NCBI GenBank assembly: GCA_031259605.1
Contig: JAIRLE010000140.1
Coordinates: forward strand, 1-13,654
DNA: 13,654 bases
Direction of reading: 5' to 3'
From: Zoogloeaceae bacterium
Lineage (GTDB): Bacteria; Pseudomonadota; Gammaproteobacteria; Burkholderiales; Rhodocyclaceae
Shown here: positions 6,739 to 13,654 of the stretch, piece by piece
Numbering within the stretch: position 1 is the stretch's first letter
How the letters are laid out: each line of letters opens with the position of its first letter
Position numbers and translations under genes: made by a program
The notes under the pieces: generated by a model
Seen by the model: only the letters and a program-made list of their open reading frames with translations
The model's database searches: none
What the model was told of the DNA's origin: nothing

Positions 6739-7196
6739 AATCCAGAGGGATATTTCCGTTTACGGGGACATGGAATCTGAACGTTTCTTCCATCCTGAAA
6801 AATCCATACCCCCCCATTACATCTTCTTTTGAATTGAGCGCCGAGGAATTGACGCGCGAATACCATTTCGACAAAACACCACTCTGGACGCTCATCTGCG
6901 AAGAAGCGGTGGACACCGAACACAGTCATATCTACTATCAGTGCGTCTGCAACGAAATATCAAGACGCGGCGTCAGCGCGGAAGAGTTCAAAATCGCGCG
7001 CAAATTCATGTGGCTTACCGCGGGCTGGCTGAATTTCAAATGCATGCTGTGGGACTGGGTGGAACTCAATGAAGAAGACATAAAAAAAGCGATAGAATTG
7101 CAGCATCGACGGGGATTGATCGGCCAAAGGAAACAGGAAAGAATGCTGGCGTATGTACAATATATAAAGGAACTGGACAGGGGAAACCCGGCGTAG
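6735..7196 (+). CDS. Hypothetical protein, start codon inside repeat B
   Basis: 153 aa; I do not recognise a family. There is no signal peptide or transmembrane helix. It is rich in acidic residues, Lys, Trp and Tyr: WLTAGWLNFKCMLWDWVELN at about 94-112 is a tryptophan-rich, probably helical core, followed by a charged helix at 113-147. Cys55, Cys70, Cys72 and Cys103 do not form an obvious metal site. The balanced composition makes it look like a true protein, and the DNA is visibly more AT-rich than its neighbours, which hints at transfer. The only ATG near the front (6735) belongs to the conserved end of repeat B, and the GGAG before it is also repeat sequence. The original 5' end may have been replaced by the repeat. 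It converges on mntP with 16 bases between stops. Possible roles such as immunity or antitoxin protein are pure guesses. Confidence 0.6.
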   Translation: MKSRGIFPFTGTWNLNVSSILKNPYPPITSSFELSAEELTREYHFDKTPLWTLICEEAVDTEHSHIYYQCVCNEISRRGVSAEEFKIARKFMWLTAGWLNFKCMLWDWVELNEEDIKKAIELQHRRGLIGQRKQERMLAYVQYIKELDRGNPA

Positions 7197-7212
7197 CCTG
7201 GAGAGGCGCGGA

Positions 7213-7773
7213 TCAGGCGAACGTGTGCTCGATGACGATTTTCGCCCCGATCAGGATCAGAATCGCGCCGCCGGTGAATTCCGCCTTCGACTTGAATCTC
7301 GCGCCGAACAGGTTGCCGATTTTCACGCCGCATACAGAGATGAAGAAGGTTATCACGCCGATGATTGCCGCCGCTTTCAATATGTTCACCGCGAAGAAGG
7401 CGAACGTCACGCCGACGGCCAGGGCGTCGATGCTCGTCGCCAGCGCCAGAACCAGCATCTTCACGAACCGGAAGGAATATCTGGCCGCATCTTCATCGTC
7501 TTTCGAAAAACTTTCCTTGATCATCTTCCCGCCAATAAGCCCCAGGAGGACAAACGCGATCCAATGATCCAGGTTCTGGATTCCATGCGCGAAATAAACC
7601 CCTGCGAAATATCCCGCTACCGGCATCAGGAACTGAAAAGCGCCAAAATGTATTCCGGGGATTATCATTTCCCGGTATCCCAGGTTTTTTGTGGACAGTC
7701 CCAGCGCAATGGATACCGCAAACGCATCCATCGCCAACCCCAGGGAAATCACGACAATCTCAAATAACCCCAT
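7213..7773 (-). CDS. mntP: Manganese efflux pump MntP
   Basis: 186 aa, the normal size, with six predicted membrane helices arranged as two similar halves. It exports Mn2+ across the inner membrane and protects against manganese excess. The paired family motifs are MDAFAVS with Asp16 in helix 1 and IDALAVG with Asp116 in the fourth helix. GGKM (81-84) and a charged loop of about 88-100 lie between the halves. The ATG at 7773 has GGGGA about 6 bases upstream. Only 33 bases separate the start from repeat C. In many bacteria mntP lies behind a yybP-ykoY manganese riboswitch or an MntR site. No such leader fits here, so control must come from inside the repeat, from further upstream, or be lost. 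A 16-codon frame starting at the repeat's ATG (7810) overlaps the first codons. Confidence 0.93.
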   Translation of the reverse strand: MGLFEIVVISLGLAMDAFAVSIALGLSTKNLGYREMIIPGIHFGAFQFLMPVAGYFAGVYFAHGIQNLDHWIAFVLLGLIGGKMIKESFSKDDEDAARYSFRFVKMLVLALATSIDALAVGVTFAFFAVNILKAAAIIGVITFFISVCGVKIGNLFGARFKSKAEFTGGAILILIGAKIVIEHTFA

Positions 7774-7806
7774 GCGCCATCCCCAATGTTCCAGGCATCC
7801 CTTTCT

Positions 7807-7974
7807 TCATCGTAAAACCAACTCCGGTTTGAAACCCCGCCCGTAAGAAAGGCGCGAAGGTTGAGACCCCGGCCTCGGCCGGGGTTTCGACCGTAGCCAT
7901 TCTCGAGGGGAGAGAAACCCCTTCCCAATGGAGTCAGACCGACAGCCCTGAAGGGCTGTCGCTGATTTTTGCTG
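7807..7974 (-). repeat. Structured intergenic repeat, copy C (complete, inverted)
   Basis: Read on the minus strand, this copy begins CAGCAAAAATCAGCG and ends GTTTTACGATGA. The first hairpin, CGACAGCCC/GGGCTGTCG (7940-7948 with 7953-7961 on the plus strand), differs from copy B by an A-T for G-C pair, so the stem is kept. The right arm of the second hairpin is CCCCTCGAGAATG, as in copy A. In place of the GTAAGAA arm of the third hairpin it has CCCCGGCC-GA-GGCCGGGG, an alternative perfect 8-bp stem. It ends 33 bases before mntP. Together with copy B it encloses the hypothetical gene and mntP as inverted repeats. Confidence 0.88.
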
Positions 7975-8004
7975 CGGCGCGGCAGCCAGGCCGCGCCGCG
8001 TTTT
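7974..8004. terminator. Very GC-rich hairpin after the tetR gene
   Basis: GCGGCGCGGC (7974-7983) and GCCGCGCCGC (7990-7999) form a perfect 10-bp stem with a 6-base loop. TTTT follows one base later, at 8001-8004, on the plus strand. On the minus strand, the direction of the efflux operon that ends here, the stem is followed by AGCAAAAATC rather than a T-run. It is the only strong hairpin between the operon and mntP. It may terminate or stabilise the operon's 3' end, but it is not a classical intrinsic terminator in that direction. Confidence 0.4.
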
Positions 8005-8012
8005 CCTCCTGG

Positions 8013-8645
8013 CTACGGATGTTCTTCCTCCCTCCGCAACATGACGAAGAATGCGTCGAGCATGGTTGTGCTGTAGCTTTCCATGGGAAACATCTGGCGT
8101 TTGCTTTTGGTCCAGTTGAACACCAGGCCATCCACCAGGGAGATCAGCGCGATGGCGGCCTGGTGCGGGGTGAGCGCCGTGCCAATCTGGCCTTTCTTTT
8201 GCGCCAGCGTGAAAGCCTGCAAGATGATGTCGATATGGTTTTCGCCTTCTTCCAGATATTTGTGGCGTATCTCTGCCATTTCACCCACGTACTCGCATTT
8301 GTGCAGAAAAATCTCGAAAACCCGGTAGAAGTCCGGGTCATGCGTGAGCTTGTCCAGGAATTCGTTCATGGCGGCGCGGATGAATCCCAGGGGATTTTCC
8401 TGCATGAGCCAGGCGCGTTCCTCTTTTATGATTCGCAAGGGGCATACCAGGCGCTCTATCATGGAGGAAAAGAGATCGACCTTGTCCTCGAAATGCCAAT
8501 AAATCGCGCCCCTGGTTACGCCCGCTTTCTGGGCAATGGTATCCAGCGTGGTCTGGAAAACGCCCTGTTCGCTGAAACATTCCACCGCCGCGTCCAGGAT
8601 GTGGTTACGGGTAATGCTGACGTCTTCCTTGATTTTGCGCACCAT
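8013..8645 (-). CDS. TetR/AcrR-family transcriptional repressor of the efflux operon
   Basis: 210 aa. The N-terminal DNA-binding domain (about 10-56) has the TetR pattern: ILDAAVECFSEQG (16-28), TLDTIAQKAGVTRGAIYWHF (33-52). The rest is a helical ligand-binding and dimer domain. The frame is open further upstream, but the start chosen is the ATG at 8645, which gives MVRKIKED..., the usual AcrR-type N-terminus. That ATG comes one base after the TGA of the outer membrane factor gene (TGA-C-ATG), so translation is probably coupled. Relatives (AcrR, TtgR, BpeR) sense drugs and repress the pump genes, but they usually sit divergently upstream. Here the gene is last in the operon, which would make it part of its own negative feedback loop. 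Confidence 0.88.
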   Translation of the reverse strand: MVRKIKEDVSITRNHILDAAVECFSEQGVFQTTLDTIAQKAGVTRGAIYWHFEDKVDLFSSMIERLVCPLRIIKEERAWLMQENPLGFIRAAMNEFLDKLTHDPDFYRVFEIFLHKCEYVGEMAEIRHKYLEEGENHIDIILQAFTLAQKKGQIGTALTPHQAAIALISLVDGLVFNWTKSKRQMFPMESYSTTMLDAFFVMLRREEEHP

Positions 8646-8646
8646 G

Positions 8647-10164
8647 TCAGGATCCCGTGCCAGCGTTTGCCGCAGGCGTTTTCGCTTCACTCCGCGCGGG
8701 AGGGGAGACGCGTTCATCTTCCACATCGCCGCCCTGCCCTGCCTCCTCTTGCCAGCCTTCTTGCCAGCCGCCGCCCAGCGCCTTGAACAAATCGACCGCG
8801 GAAAGCAGGCGGTTGCGGCGCGCGGCAAGGTATTGCAACTGGGCGTTGTTCAGGGTGCGCTGGCTATCCAGCACTTCCAGGAAAGCGGAGTAACCGGCTT
8901 CATAGCGGGCATTGGCAAGTTTCAGGGCATCGCCCGCCGCTGAAAGCTGCGTTTGCAATTCGCCTTCCGTTCGATCGAAAAGACTGAGCGAAACGAGCGC
9001 GTCGCGCACTTCGCGGAAAGCGCCCTGTACGGTTTGCCGGTAGTTTGCCAGGGCTTCCTGTTGCCAGGCGCTGGCCTGATCGACCCGGGCGCTGGTGCGC
9101 CCCCAGTTGAAGATGGGCGCGGTAATCGCCGCGCCGTAGGACCAGATTTCCGCAGGCCGGGTAAACAAACTGGAAAATTGGGCGCTTTCACTCCCCAGGA
9201 ATCCGGTGAGGCTGATGACTGGGAAATAGGCTGCCTTGGCCAGGCCGATGCGAGCATTGGCGGCAATGAGCGACTCTTCTGCCTGGCGCACGTCAGGACG
9301 CGCCTCGATCAGCGCCGAAGGCAGACCCACGGGCGGCAGGGGAGAAAGCGGCACTGCGGTTTCCGTGAGCGGCTCGAGACGCAGGCCGGGTTCTCCAGTC
9401 AAAAGACCAAGCAGGTTTTCCGTCAGGGTACGCTGGCGCAGGATTTCCGAAAGCTGCGCCGAAGTCGCGGCATGGATGGCGACGGCCTGAGCGACTTCCA
9501 GATCGGATGCCGCGCCCGCGTCCTTCCTGCCCTGCACGATGTCACGGGTTTTTGCCTGGGCGCGCAGGTTGCGGCTCATGGCCAGCACTTCCACATCGCG
9601 GACGCGCAGATCCAGATAGACGCCGACCACCCGCGCAATCAGGGAAAGTCGCAGTGAATCGCGCGCGAAACGCCCGGAGAGCGCGTCGGCGCGCGCCGCC
9701 TCGTTGCTGCGCCGCAGCCGTCCCCAGATGTCGAATTCATAACCGACATTGAGCGCAACGCGGCGGTTGGTGGAAGTCATCACCCCCATCTGCCGACCGC
9801 TGGAAGTCTCGCCGCTGGTGCGGCTGCGAACGGAAGCGCCCTCTAAATCCACTGTGGGAAAGTAATCCGCGCCCGCCTCCCGCGCGGCAGCTTCGGCGGC
9901 TTCCATGCGGGCGACGGCGGCTTGCAGATCCTGATTCTGGAGAAGCGTCCGCTCGACCAGTCGATTCAGTTCCTCGTCGCCGAAAAGCCGCCACCATTCC
10001 GGGTTGATGGGGGCACCGCTAGTCAGGTTTCCGGCTTCGTCCGCAACATAGCGTTCGGGCAGGCTGGCTTCCGGCCGCTGGTAATCCGGCCCGATGGCGC
10101 ATCCGGAAAAGACGAGGGAGAACCCCAACGCCAGGACAAGCCGGAAAGGGTGTGGATTACGCAT
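8647..10164 (-). CDS. Outer membrane factor lipoprotein (OprM/NodT family)
   Basis: 505 aa. This is the outer-membrane channel of the tripartite pump. The N-terminus MRNPHPFRLV... is a lipoprotein signal peptide ending FSGC, so Cys22 is acylated; CAIGPDYQRP after it is typical of OprM proteins. Two repeats of the outer-membrane efflux domain follow (about 65-255 and 285-465), with YEFDIWGR (142-149) and LIEARPDVRQAE (285-296) as family landmarks. The family normally ends near KALGGGW (461-467). Here about 38 low-complexity residues continue to 505. The frame is open upstream to 10332, but the ATG at 10164 gives the signal peptide and overlaps the pump gene's stop by 8 bases (ATGCGTAA), so this start is preferred. 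Confidence 0.93.
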   Translation of the reverse strand: MRNPHPFRLVLALGFSLVFSGCAIGPDYQRPEASLPERYVADEAGNLTSGAPINPEWWRLFGDEELNRLVERTLLQNQDLQAAVARMEAAEAAAREAGADYFPTVDLEGASVRSRTSGETSSGRQMGVMTSTNRRVALNVGYEFDIWGRLRRSNEAARADALSGRFARDSLRLSLIARVVGVYLDLRVRDVEVLAMSRNLRAQAKTRDIVQGRKDAGAASDLEVAQAVAIHAATSAQLSEILRQRTLTENLLGLLTGEPGLRLEPLTETAVPLSPLPPVGLPSALIEARPDVRQAEESLIAANARIGLAKAAYFPVISLTGFLGSESAQFSSLFTRPAEIWSYGAAITAPIFNWGRTSARVDQASAWQQEALANYRQTVQGAFREVRDALVSLSLFDRTEGELQTQLSAAGDALKLANARYEAGYSAFLEVLDSQRTLNNAQLQYLAARRNRLLSAVDLFKALGGGWQEGWQEEAGQGGDVEDERVSPPARSEAKTPAANAGTGS

Positions 10165-13100
10165 GATCGTTGTCCTCAGGTGCGCCGTCGCCGTGTCCGG
10201 CAGTTTCGGCCTTGTGTTTCTTGTGTTTCTTTGCATGATGTTCTTCCAGTCCAGCCGGAACGAGTTGCTTGCCGCGTTCCAGCCATTTGAAAAAGAGCGG
10301 CACGAACAGGATGGCGATGAAGGTGGCGGCAATCATGCCGCCAAACACGCCGGTGCCCATCGAACGCCGCGCCGCCGCGCCCGCGCCGGTGGATTTGACG
10401 AGCGGAAAGACGCCCAGCACGAAGGCGAGCGAAGTCATGACGATGGGACGGAAACGCAAGCGCGCCGCCTCGATGGCGGCATCGACGGCGTTCATCCCTT
10501 CGGCGTATTTCTGCGCCGCGAATTCCACGATCAGGATGGCGTTCTTCGCCGCCAGCCCAATCAGCACCACCAGGCCGATCTGGAAATAGATGTCGTTGGG
10601 CATCTGCCGGAAACGAATGGCAATCAGCGCGCCCATCAGCGCGAACGGCACGGTCATGATGACGGCGAGCGGCAATGACCATTTTTCGTACTGCGCCGCG
10701 AGAATCAGGAAGACCATGACCACGGCAAAGGCGAAGGCGTGCAGCGAGGAACCAGAATCCTGCTTTTCCTGATACGCCGAGCCGGTCCAGACGAGGGAAT
10801 ATCCTTCGGGCAGGACTTCCCGCGCGGTCTGTTCCACGAGTTCGATCACCTTGCCGGAACTCGTCCCCAGGCGGGCTTCGCCCGATACCTTGGTGGCGAG
10901 AAAACCGTTGTAGCGTTCGACGACTTCCGCGGCGTTGATGCGCTTGACCGTGCTGAAGGCGGAAACGGGAATCATCGCCCCCTTCGCGCTCTTCACGTAG
11001 ATTTTGCCGAAATCCTCCGGCTTCATGCGGTATTCGCTCTCTGCCTGCAACTGGACGCGATACACCTTGCTGCCCCGGTTGAAGTCGTTCACATAGAGGG
11101 TGCCCATCGTGCTTTGCAGCGTGGCATATACGTCGGAGAGCGAAAGACCGAGGGAGACCGCCTTCGGCTCGTCGACTTCCACGAAAAGCTGCGGCACGTT
11201 GGCGCGTAGCGACGTGGTCAGCCGGCAGGCGTTGCCGCAATTGAATTCGGGATGCTTGCCCAGGGCCGCGAGGAGGTCCTGCACGACGGCGTCCAGGCTC
11301 TTGGGATCGCCATCCACGCGGTTCTGCACGTAGGCTTCAAAGCCGCCGACGGAACCCAGTCCCATGATCGCGGGCGGATTGAACACCGGCGCGATGCCCT
11401 CGGTGAGCGTCAGCCCCATGCCGGCGAACTTCTCCACCAGCGCGTTCACGGAAGTCTCTTTCGTTTTCCGCTCGTCCCAGTCCTTCAGGTCGATGAACAT
11501 CGTCCCCTTACTGCCGCCGATCATGTCGAATCCGGCGATGACGAAGGTGCGCTCCACCGCCGGGTCCTGTTTCACCATCGCGCTCATGCTCTCGCCCGCC
11601 TTGATGGTGCGCGGCAGGGTCGCGCCATCGGGCATGATCAGGGCGGAAAAGAGCGCCCCCTGGTCTTCCGCAGGCACGAAGCCGCCGGGCCGCTCGGAGA
11701 AGAGATAGGCGCAGACGCCGACCACCAGCGCCAGCGCCAGAACGCCGACGGAGCCGTGGCGCAGGATCTTGCCCACCGTCGTGGTGTAGGAACGGGTGAA
11801 GAGTTCGAAAAGCCGGTTGAAGGGGATGAAAATCTTGTGCTCCTCGTGCTTCGATTTCAGGAGCAACGCGCACAGCGCCGGGGAAAGCGTCAGCGCCACG
11901 ACGCCGGAGATCACCACGGAAACCGCCACGGTGACGGCAAACTGCTTGTAAAGCTGCCCGGCAATGCCGCCCAGGAAGGCGACCGGAATGAACACCGCGC
12001 AGAGCACCAGCACGATGGCGACCAAGGCGGAAGACACCTCGTGCATTGCCCGCACCGCGGCGGCGTGCGGCGGCATCTTTTCTTCCCACATCAGGCGCTC
12101 GACGTTTTCCAATACCACGATGGCGTCATCGACCACGATGCCGATGGCCAGCACCATGGCAAAGAGCGTCAGGGTATTGATGGAAAAGCCGAAAAGCCAC
12201 AGCCCGGCGAAGGTGCCGATCAGCGACACCGGCACGGCGATCATCGGAATCAGCGTCGCCCGCCAGCTTTGCAGGAAGAGATACACCACGGCGATGACGA
12301 GCAGCGCCGCCTCGAACAGGGTCCATTGCACTTCGCCGATGGAAGCGGAAATGAAGCGGGTGGTGTCGAAAGGCGAAATGTACTCCACGCCTTCCGGGAG
12401 ATGCTGCTGCATTTCCGCCATCTTGGCGTCGACCCGTTGCGAGACTTCCAGCGCGTTGGCACCGGTTTGCAGGAAGATGCCCAGACCGATCGAATCCTTG
12501 CCGTCGACAAAGCTGCGCTGGTTGTAGTTGTTGGCACCCATTTCGACGCGGGCGACGTCCTTCAGACGCAGAATGCCGTCGGGACCGCCGGCGCGGATGA
12601 TGATGTCGCCGAATTCCTCCGGCGTCAGGAGCCGTCCCTTGGCGTTCACCGTGTAGATCAGCATCTGGTCGTCCGACGCGGGTTCCTGGCCGATCTTGCC
12701 CGCCGCGTTCTGGCTGTTCTGCTCGCGGATGGCGGCGGCGATTTCCGTCGTGGTGACGCCCAGTTGCGCCATGCGGTCGGGTTTCAGCCAGACGCGCATC
12801 GAGTAGTCCAGCGCCCCGAAGACGATGGCGTCGCCCACGCCCGGCAGGCGCTTCAGCTCATCCACCATGTTGATGCTGACGTAATTGGAAAGGAAAAGAC
12901 GGCTGTGCTGGGCGGAATACACCGCGAAGACCTTCAGGATGTCGGTGGAACGCTTGTAGACCACCACGCCGTTGCGGCGCACCTCTTCCGGCAGGCGCGG
13001 CTCGGCGATGCTCACACGGTTGTTCACGTTGATGAGCGCCATGTTCGCGTCCGAGCCGACACGGAAGGTGATGGTGATCGTCACCTGCCCGTCCGCCGTC

Positions 13101-13354
13101 GACGAGGAATTGAAATAGGTCAGATCGTCGATGCCGTTCAACTGCTCCTCGATCGGCGCGGCCACGGTACGGGAGAGCGTTTCGGCGGAAGCGCCGGGAT
13201 AATTGGCGACGACGACGATGGTCGGCGGCGCGATCTGCGGATACATGGCCACCGGCAGAACCTGGGAGGCCACCAGCCCGGCAATGATGATGACGATGGA
13301 GATGACCGAGGAAAAAACCGGACGGTCAATGAAAAAATAGGATTTCTTTGCCAT
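10157..13354 (-). CDS. RND multidrug efflux permease (HAE1 family, AcrB/MexF-like)
   Basis: 1065 aa, full length. The inner-membrane pump uses proton import to drive drugs through the fusion protein and outer channel. FFIDRPVF (7-14) opens transmembrane helix 1. The proton relay is intact: Asp409-Asp410 in GIVVDDAIVV, Lys937 in GLAAKNAILIVEF, and Arg967 and Thr974 near LRFRPIVMTS. The two large periplasmic loops are present (about 30-340 and 555-870). PGGFVPAEDQG (556-566) and FNPPAIMGLGSVGGF (658-672) resemble the MexF/OqxB side of the family. Oddities are a Cys706/Cys710 pair in EFNCGNAC, in a part of the second loop where relatives usually lack cysteine, and a His/Lys-rich cytoplasmic tail (1037-1065). 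GAGGGG precedes the ATG at 13354. The substrate is not deducible. Confidence 0.95.
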   Translation of the reverse strand: MAKKSYFFIDRPVFSSVISIVIIIAGLVASQVLPVAMYPQIAPPTIVVVANYPGASAETLSRTVAAPIEEQLNGIDDLTYFNSSSTADGQVTITITFRVGSDANMALINVNNRVSIAEPRLPEEVRRNGVVVYKRSTDILKVFAVYSAQHSRLFLSNYVSINMVDELKRLPGVGDAIVFGALDYSMRVWLKPDRMAQLGVTTTEIAAAIREQNSQNAAGKIGQEPASDDQMLIYTVNAKGRLLTPEEFGDIIIRAGGPDGILRLKDVARVEMGANNYNQRSFVDGKDSIGLGIFLQTGANALEVSQRVDAKMAEMQQHLPEGVEYISPFDTTRFISASIGEVQWTLFEAALLVIAVVYLFLQSWRATLIPMIAVPVSLIGTFAGLWLFGFSINTLTLFAMVLAIGIVVDDAIVVLENVERLMWEEKMPPHAAAVRAMHEVSSALVAIVLVLCAVFIPVAFLGGIAGQLYKQFAVTVAVSVVISGVVALTLSPALCALLLKSKHEEHKIFIPFNRLFELFTRSYTTTVGKILRHGSVGVLALALVVGVCAYLFSERPGGFVPAEDQGALFSALIMPDGATLPRTIKAGESMSAMVKQDPAVERTFVIAGFDMIGGSKGTMFIDLKDWDERKTKETSVNALVEKFAGMGLTLTEGIAPVFNPPAIMGLGSVGGFEAYVQNRVDGDPKSLDAVVQDLLAALGKHPEFNCGNACRLTTSLRANVPQLFVEVDEPKAVSLGLSLSDVYATLQSTMGTLYVNDFNRGSKVYRVQLQAESEYRMKPEDFGKIYVKSAKGAMIPVSAFSTVKRINAAEVVERYNGFLATKVSGEARLGTSSGKVIELVEQTAREVLPEGYSLVWTGSAYQEKQDSGSSLHAFAFAVVMVFLILAAQYEKWSLPLAVIMTVPFALMGALIAIRFRQMPNDIYFQIGLVVLIGLAAKNAILIVEFAAQKYAEGMNAVDAAIEAARLRFRPIVMTSLAFVLGVFPLVKSTGAGAAARRSMGTGVFGGMIAATFIAILFVPLFFKWLERGKQLVPAGLEEHHAKKHKKHKAETAGHGDGAPEDNDHA

Positions 13355-13364
13355 GACGCGCCCC

Positions 13365-13654
13365 TCACTGCCCGGACTGCGCGGGCGGAGCGGCGGATGG
13401 AGCGGATGGAGCGGCTTGCGGCGCGCGCGGCGCGACGGGCATGCCGGGCCTGAGCTTCAGGATGTTGTCTACGATCACCCGGTCGCCGGGGTTCAGGCCG
13501 GAAAGGACGATCCAGTCCTTGCCGAGCCACTCGCCCAGGCGCACCGGACGCGCCTCGACCTTGCCGTCCTTGTCGGCCAGCATCAGCATGTCGCCCTGGA
13601 CACTTTGGATGACGGCGGTCTGCGGCACCAGATAAATGCCCTCGCGCATTCCTG
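13365..13654 (-). CDS. Membrane fusion protein of the RND pump (C-terminal fragment)
   Basis: Only the last 96 or so codons lie in the window; the 5' part continues past 13654. The visible part matches the membrane-proximal domain of AcrA/MexA-type periplasmic adaptors: GMREGIYLVPQTAV, then LADKDGKVEARPVRLGEW, then LSGLNPGDRVIVDNILKLRPGMPV. It ends in an Ala/Pro/Ser-rich tail of about 22 residues, common at the C-terminus of these lipoproteins. The stop is 10 bases before the RND start, so it is the first visible gene of the operon. The signal peptide, lipoyl and hairpin domains cannot be judged. Confidence 0.88.
   Translation of the reverse strand, partial: GMREGIYLVPQTAVIQSVQGDMLMLADKDGKVEARPVRLGEWLGKDWIVLSGLNPGDRVIVDNILKLRPGMPVAPRAPQAAPSAPSAAPPAQSGQ

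Noticed and set aside
6735..7974. Repeats B and C as ends of a composite transposon
   Set aside because: There is no transposase between or in them, and the ends are not matching terminal inverted repeats within each copy.
8646..8828. Longer start for the TetR gene (271 codons)
   Set aside because: The extra N-terminal part overlaps the outer membrane factor coding region and is low-complexity; the ATG at 8645 gives the normal TetR N-terminus.
10165..10332. Longer start for the outer membrane factor (561 codons)
   Set aside because: The upstream part overlaps the RND gene and would bury the lipoprotein signal peptide; the ATG at 10164 places it at the N-terminus.
11252..13453. A 733-codon open frame on the plus strand, antisense to the RND gene
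   Set aside because: Its composition (His, Asp, Arg, Gly and Gln rich with no domain pattern) is what the opposite strand of a GC-rich coding region gives, and the RND gene on the other strand is beyond doubt.

Overview
The window looks like a chromosomal segment of a moderately GC-rich Gram-negative bacterium, most likely a betaproteobacterium. The reasons are the alpha/beta-type single-domain aspartate kinase, a GstA-like beta-class glutathione S-transferase, a tripartite RND efflux operon and Shine-Dalgarno-led genes. No species can be named from sequence alone.

Layout. Positions 1-137 are the right part of a structured intergenic repeat (copy A). queD (minus) and a radical SAM gene (plus) diverge from a 20-base gap at 737-756. 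A small XRE-type regulator (minus) converges on the radical SAM gene, and its probable terminator lies inside the 3' end of that gene. The 233-base gap between the regulator and lysC holds a good minus-strand promoter followed by two related palindromes, which fits autorepression. lysC (plus) carries an internal Shine-Dalgarno plus ATG at codon 249, placed like the beta-subunit start of alpha/beta aspartokinases. It is followed by a membrane-anchored PAS-PAS-GGDEF-EAL protein with a degenerate GGDEF site (SSDEF) and an intact EAL domain, then gstA.

Positions 6567-7974 form a cassette bracketed by two inverted copies (B and C) of the same repeat. It holds an unrecognised 153-aa gene whose start codon lies inside repeat B, and mntP, a manganese exporter whose upstream region is taken up by repeat C.

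From 8013 to the right edge, all on the minus strand, lies a four-gene efflux operon: membrane fusion protein (5' end cut off by the window), RND pump, outer membrane factor and TetR-family regulator. The genes are packed with a 10-base gap, an 8-base overlap and a 1-base gap. The regulator is therefore co-transcribed at the operon's 3' end rather than divergent.

The most unusual feature is the roughly 170-base repeat, present three times. It contains three hairpins, one with a compensatory base-pair change between copies, and ends in a conserved GGAG...ATG that can act as a translation start. There is no CRISPR array, tRNA, rRNA or transposase that I can see.
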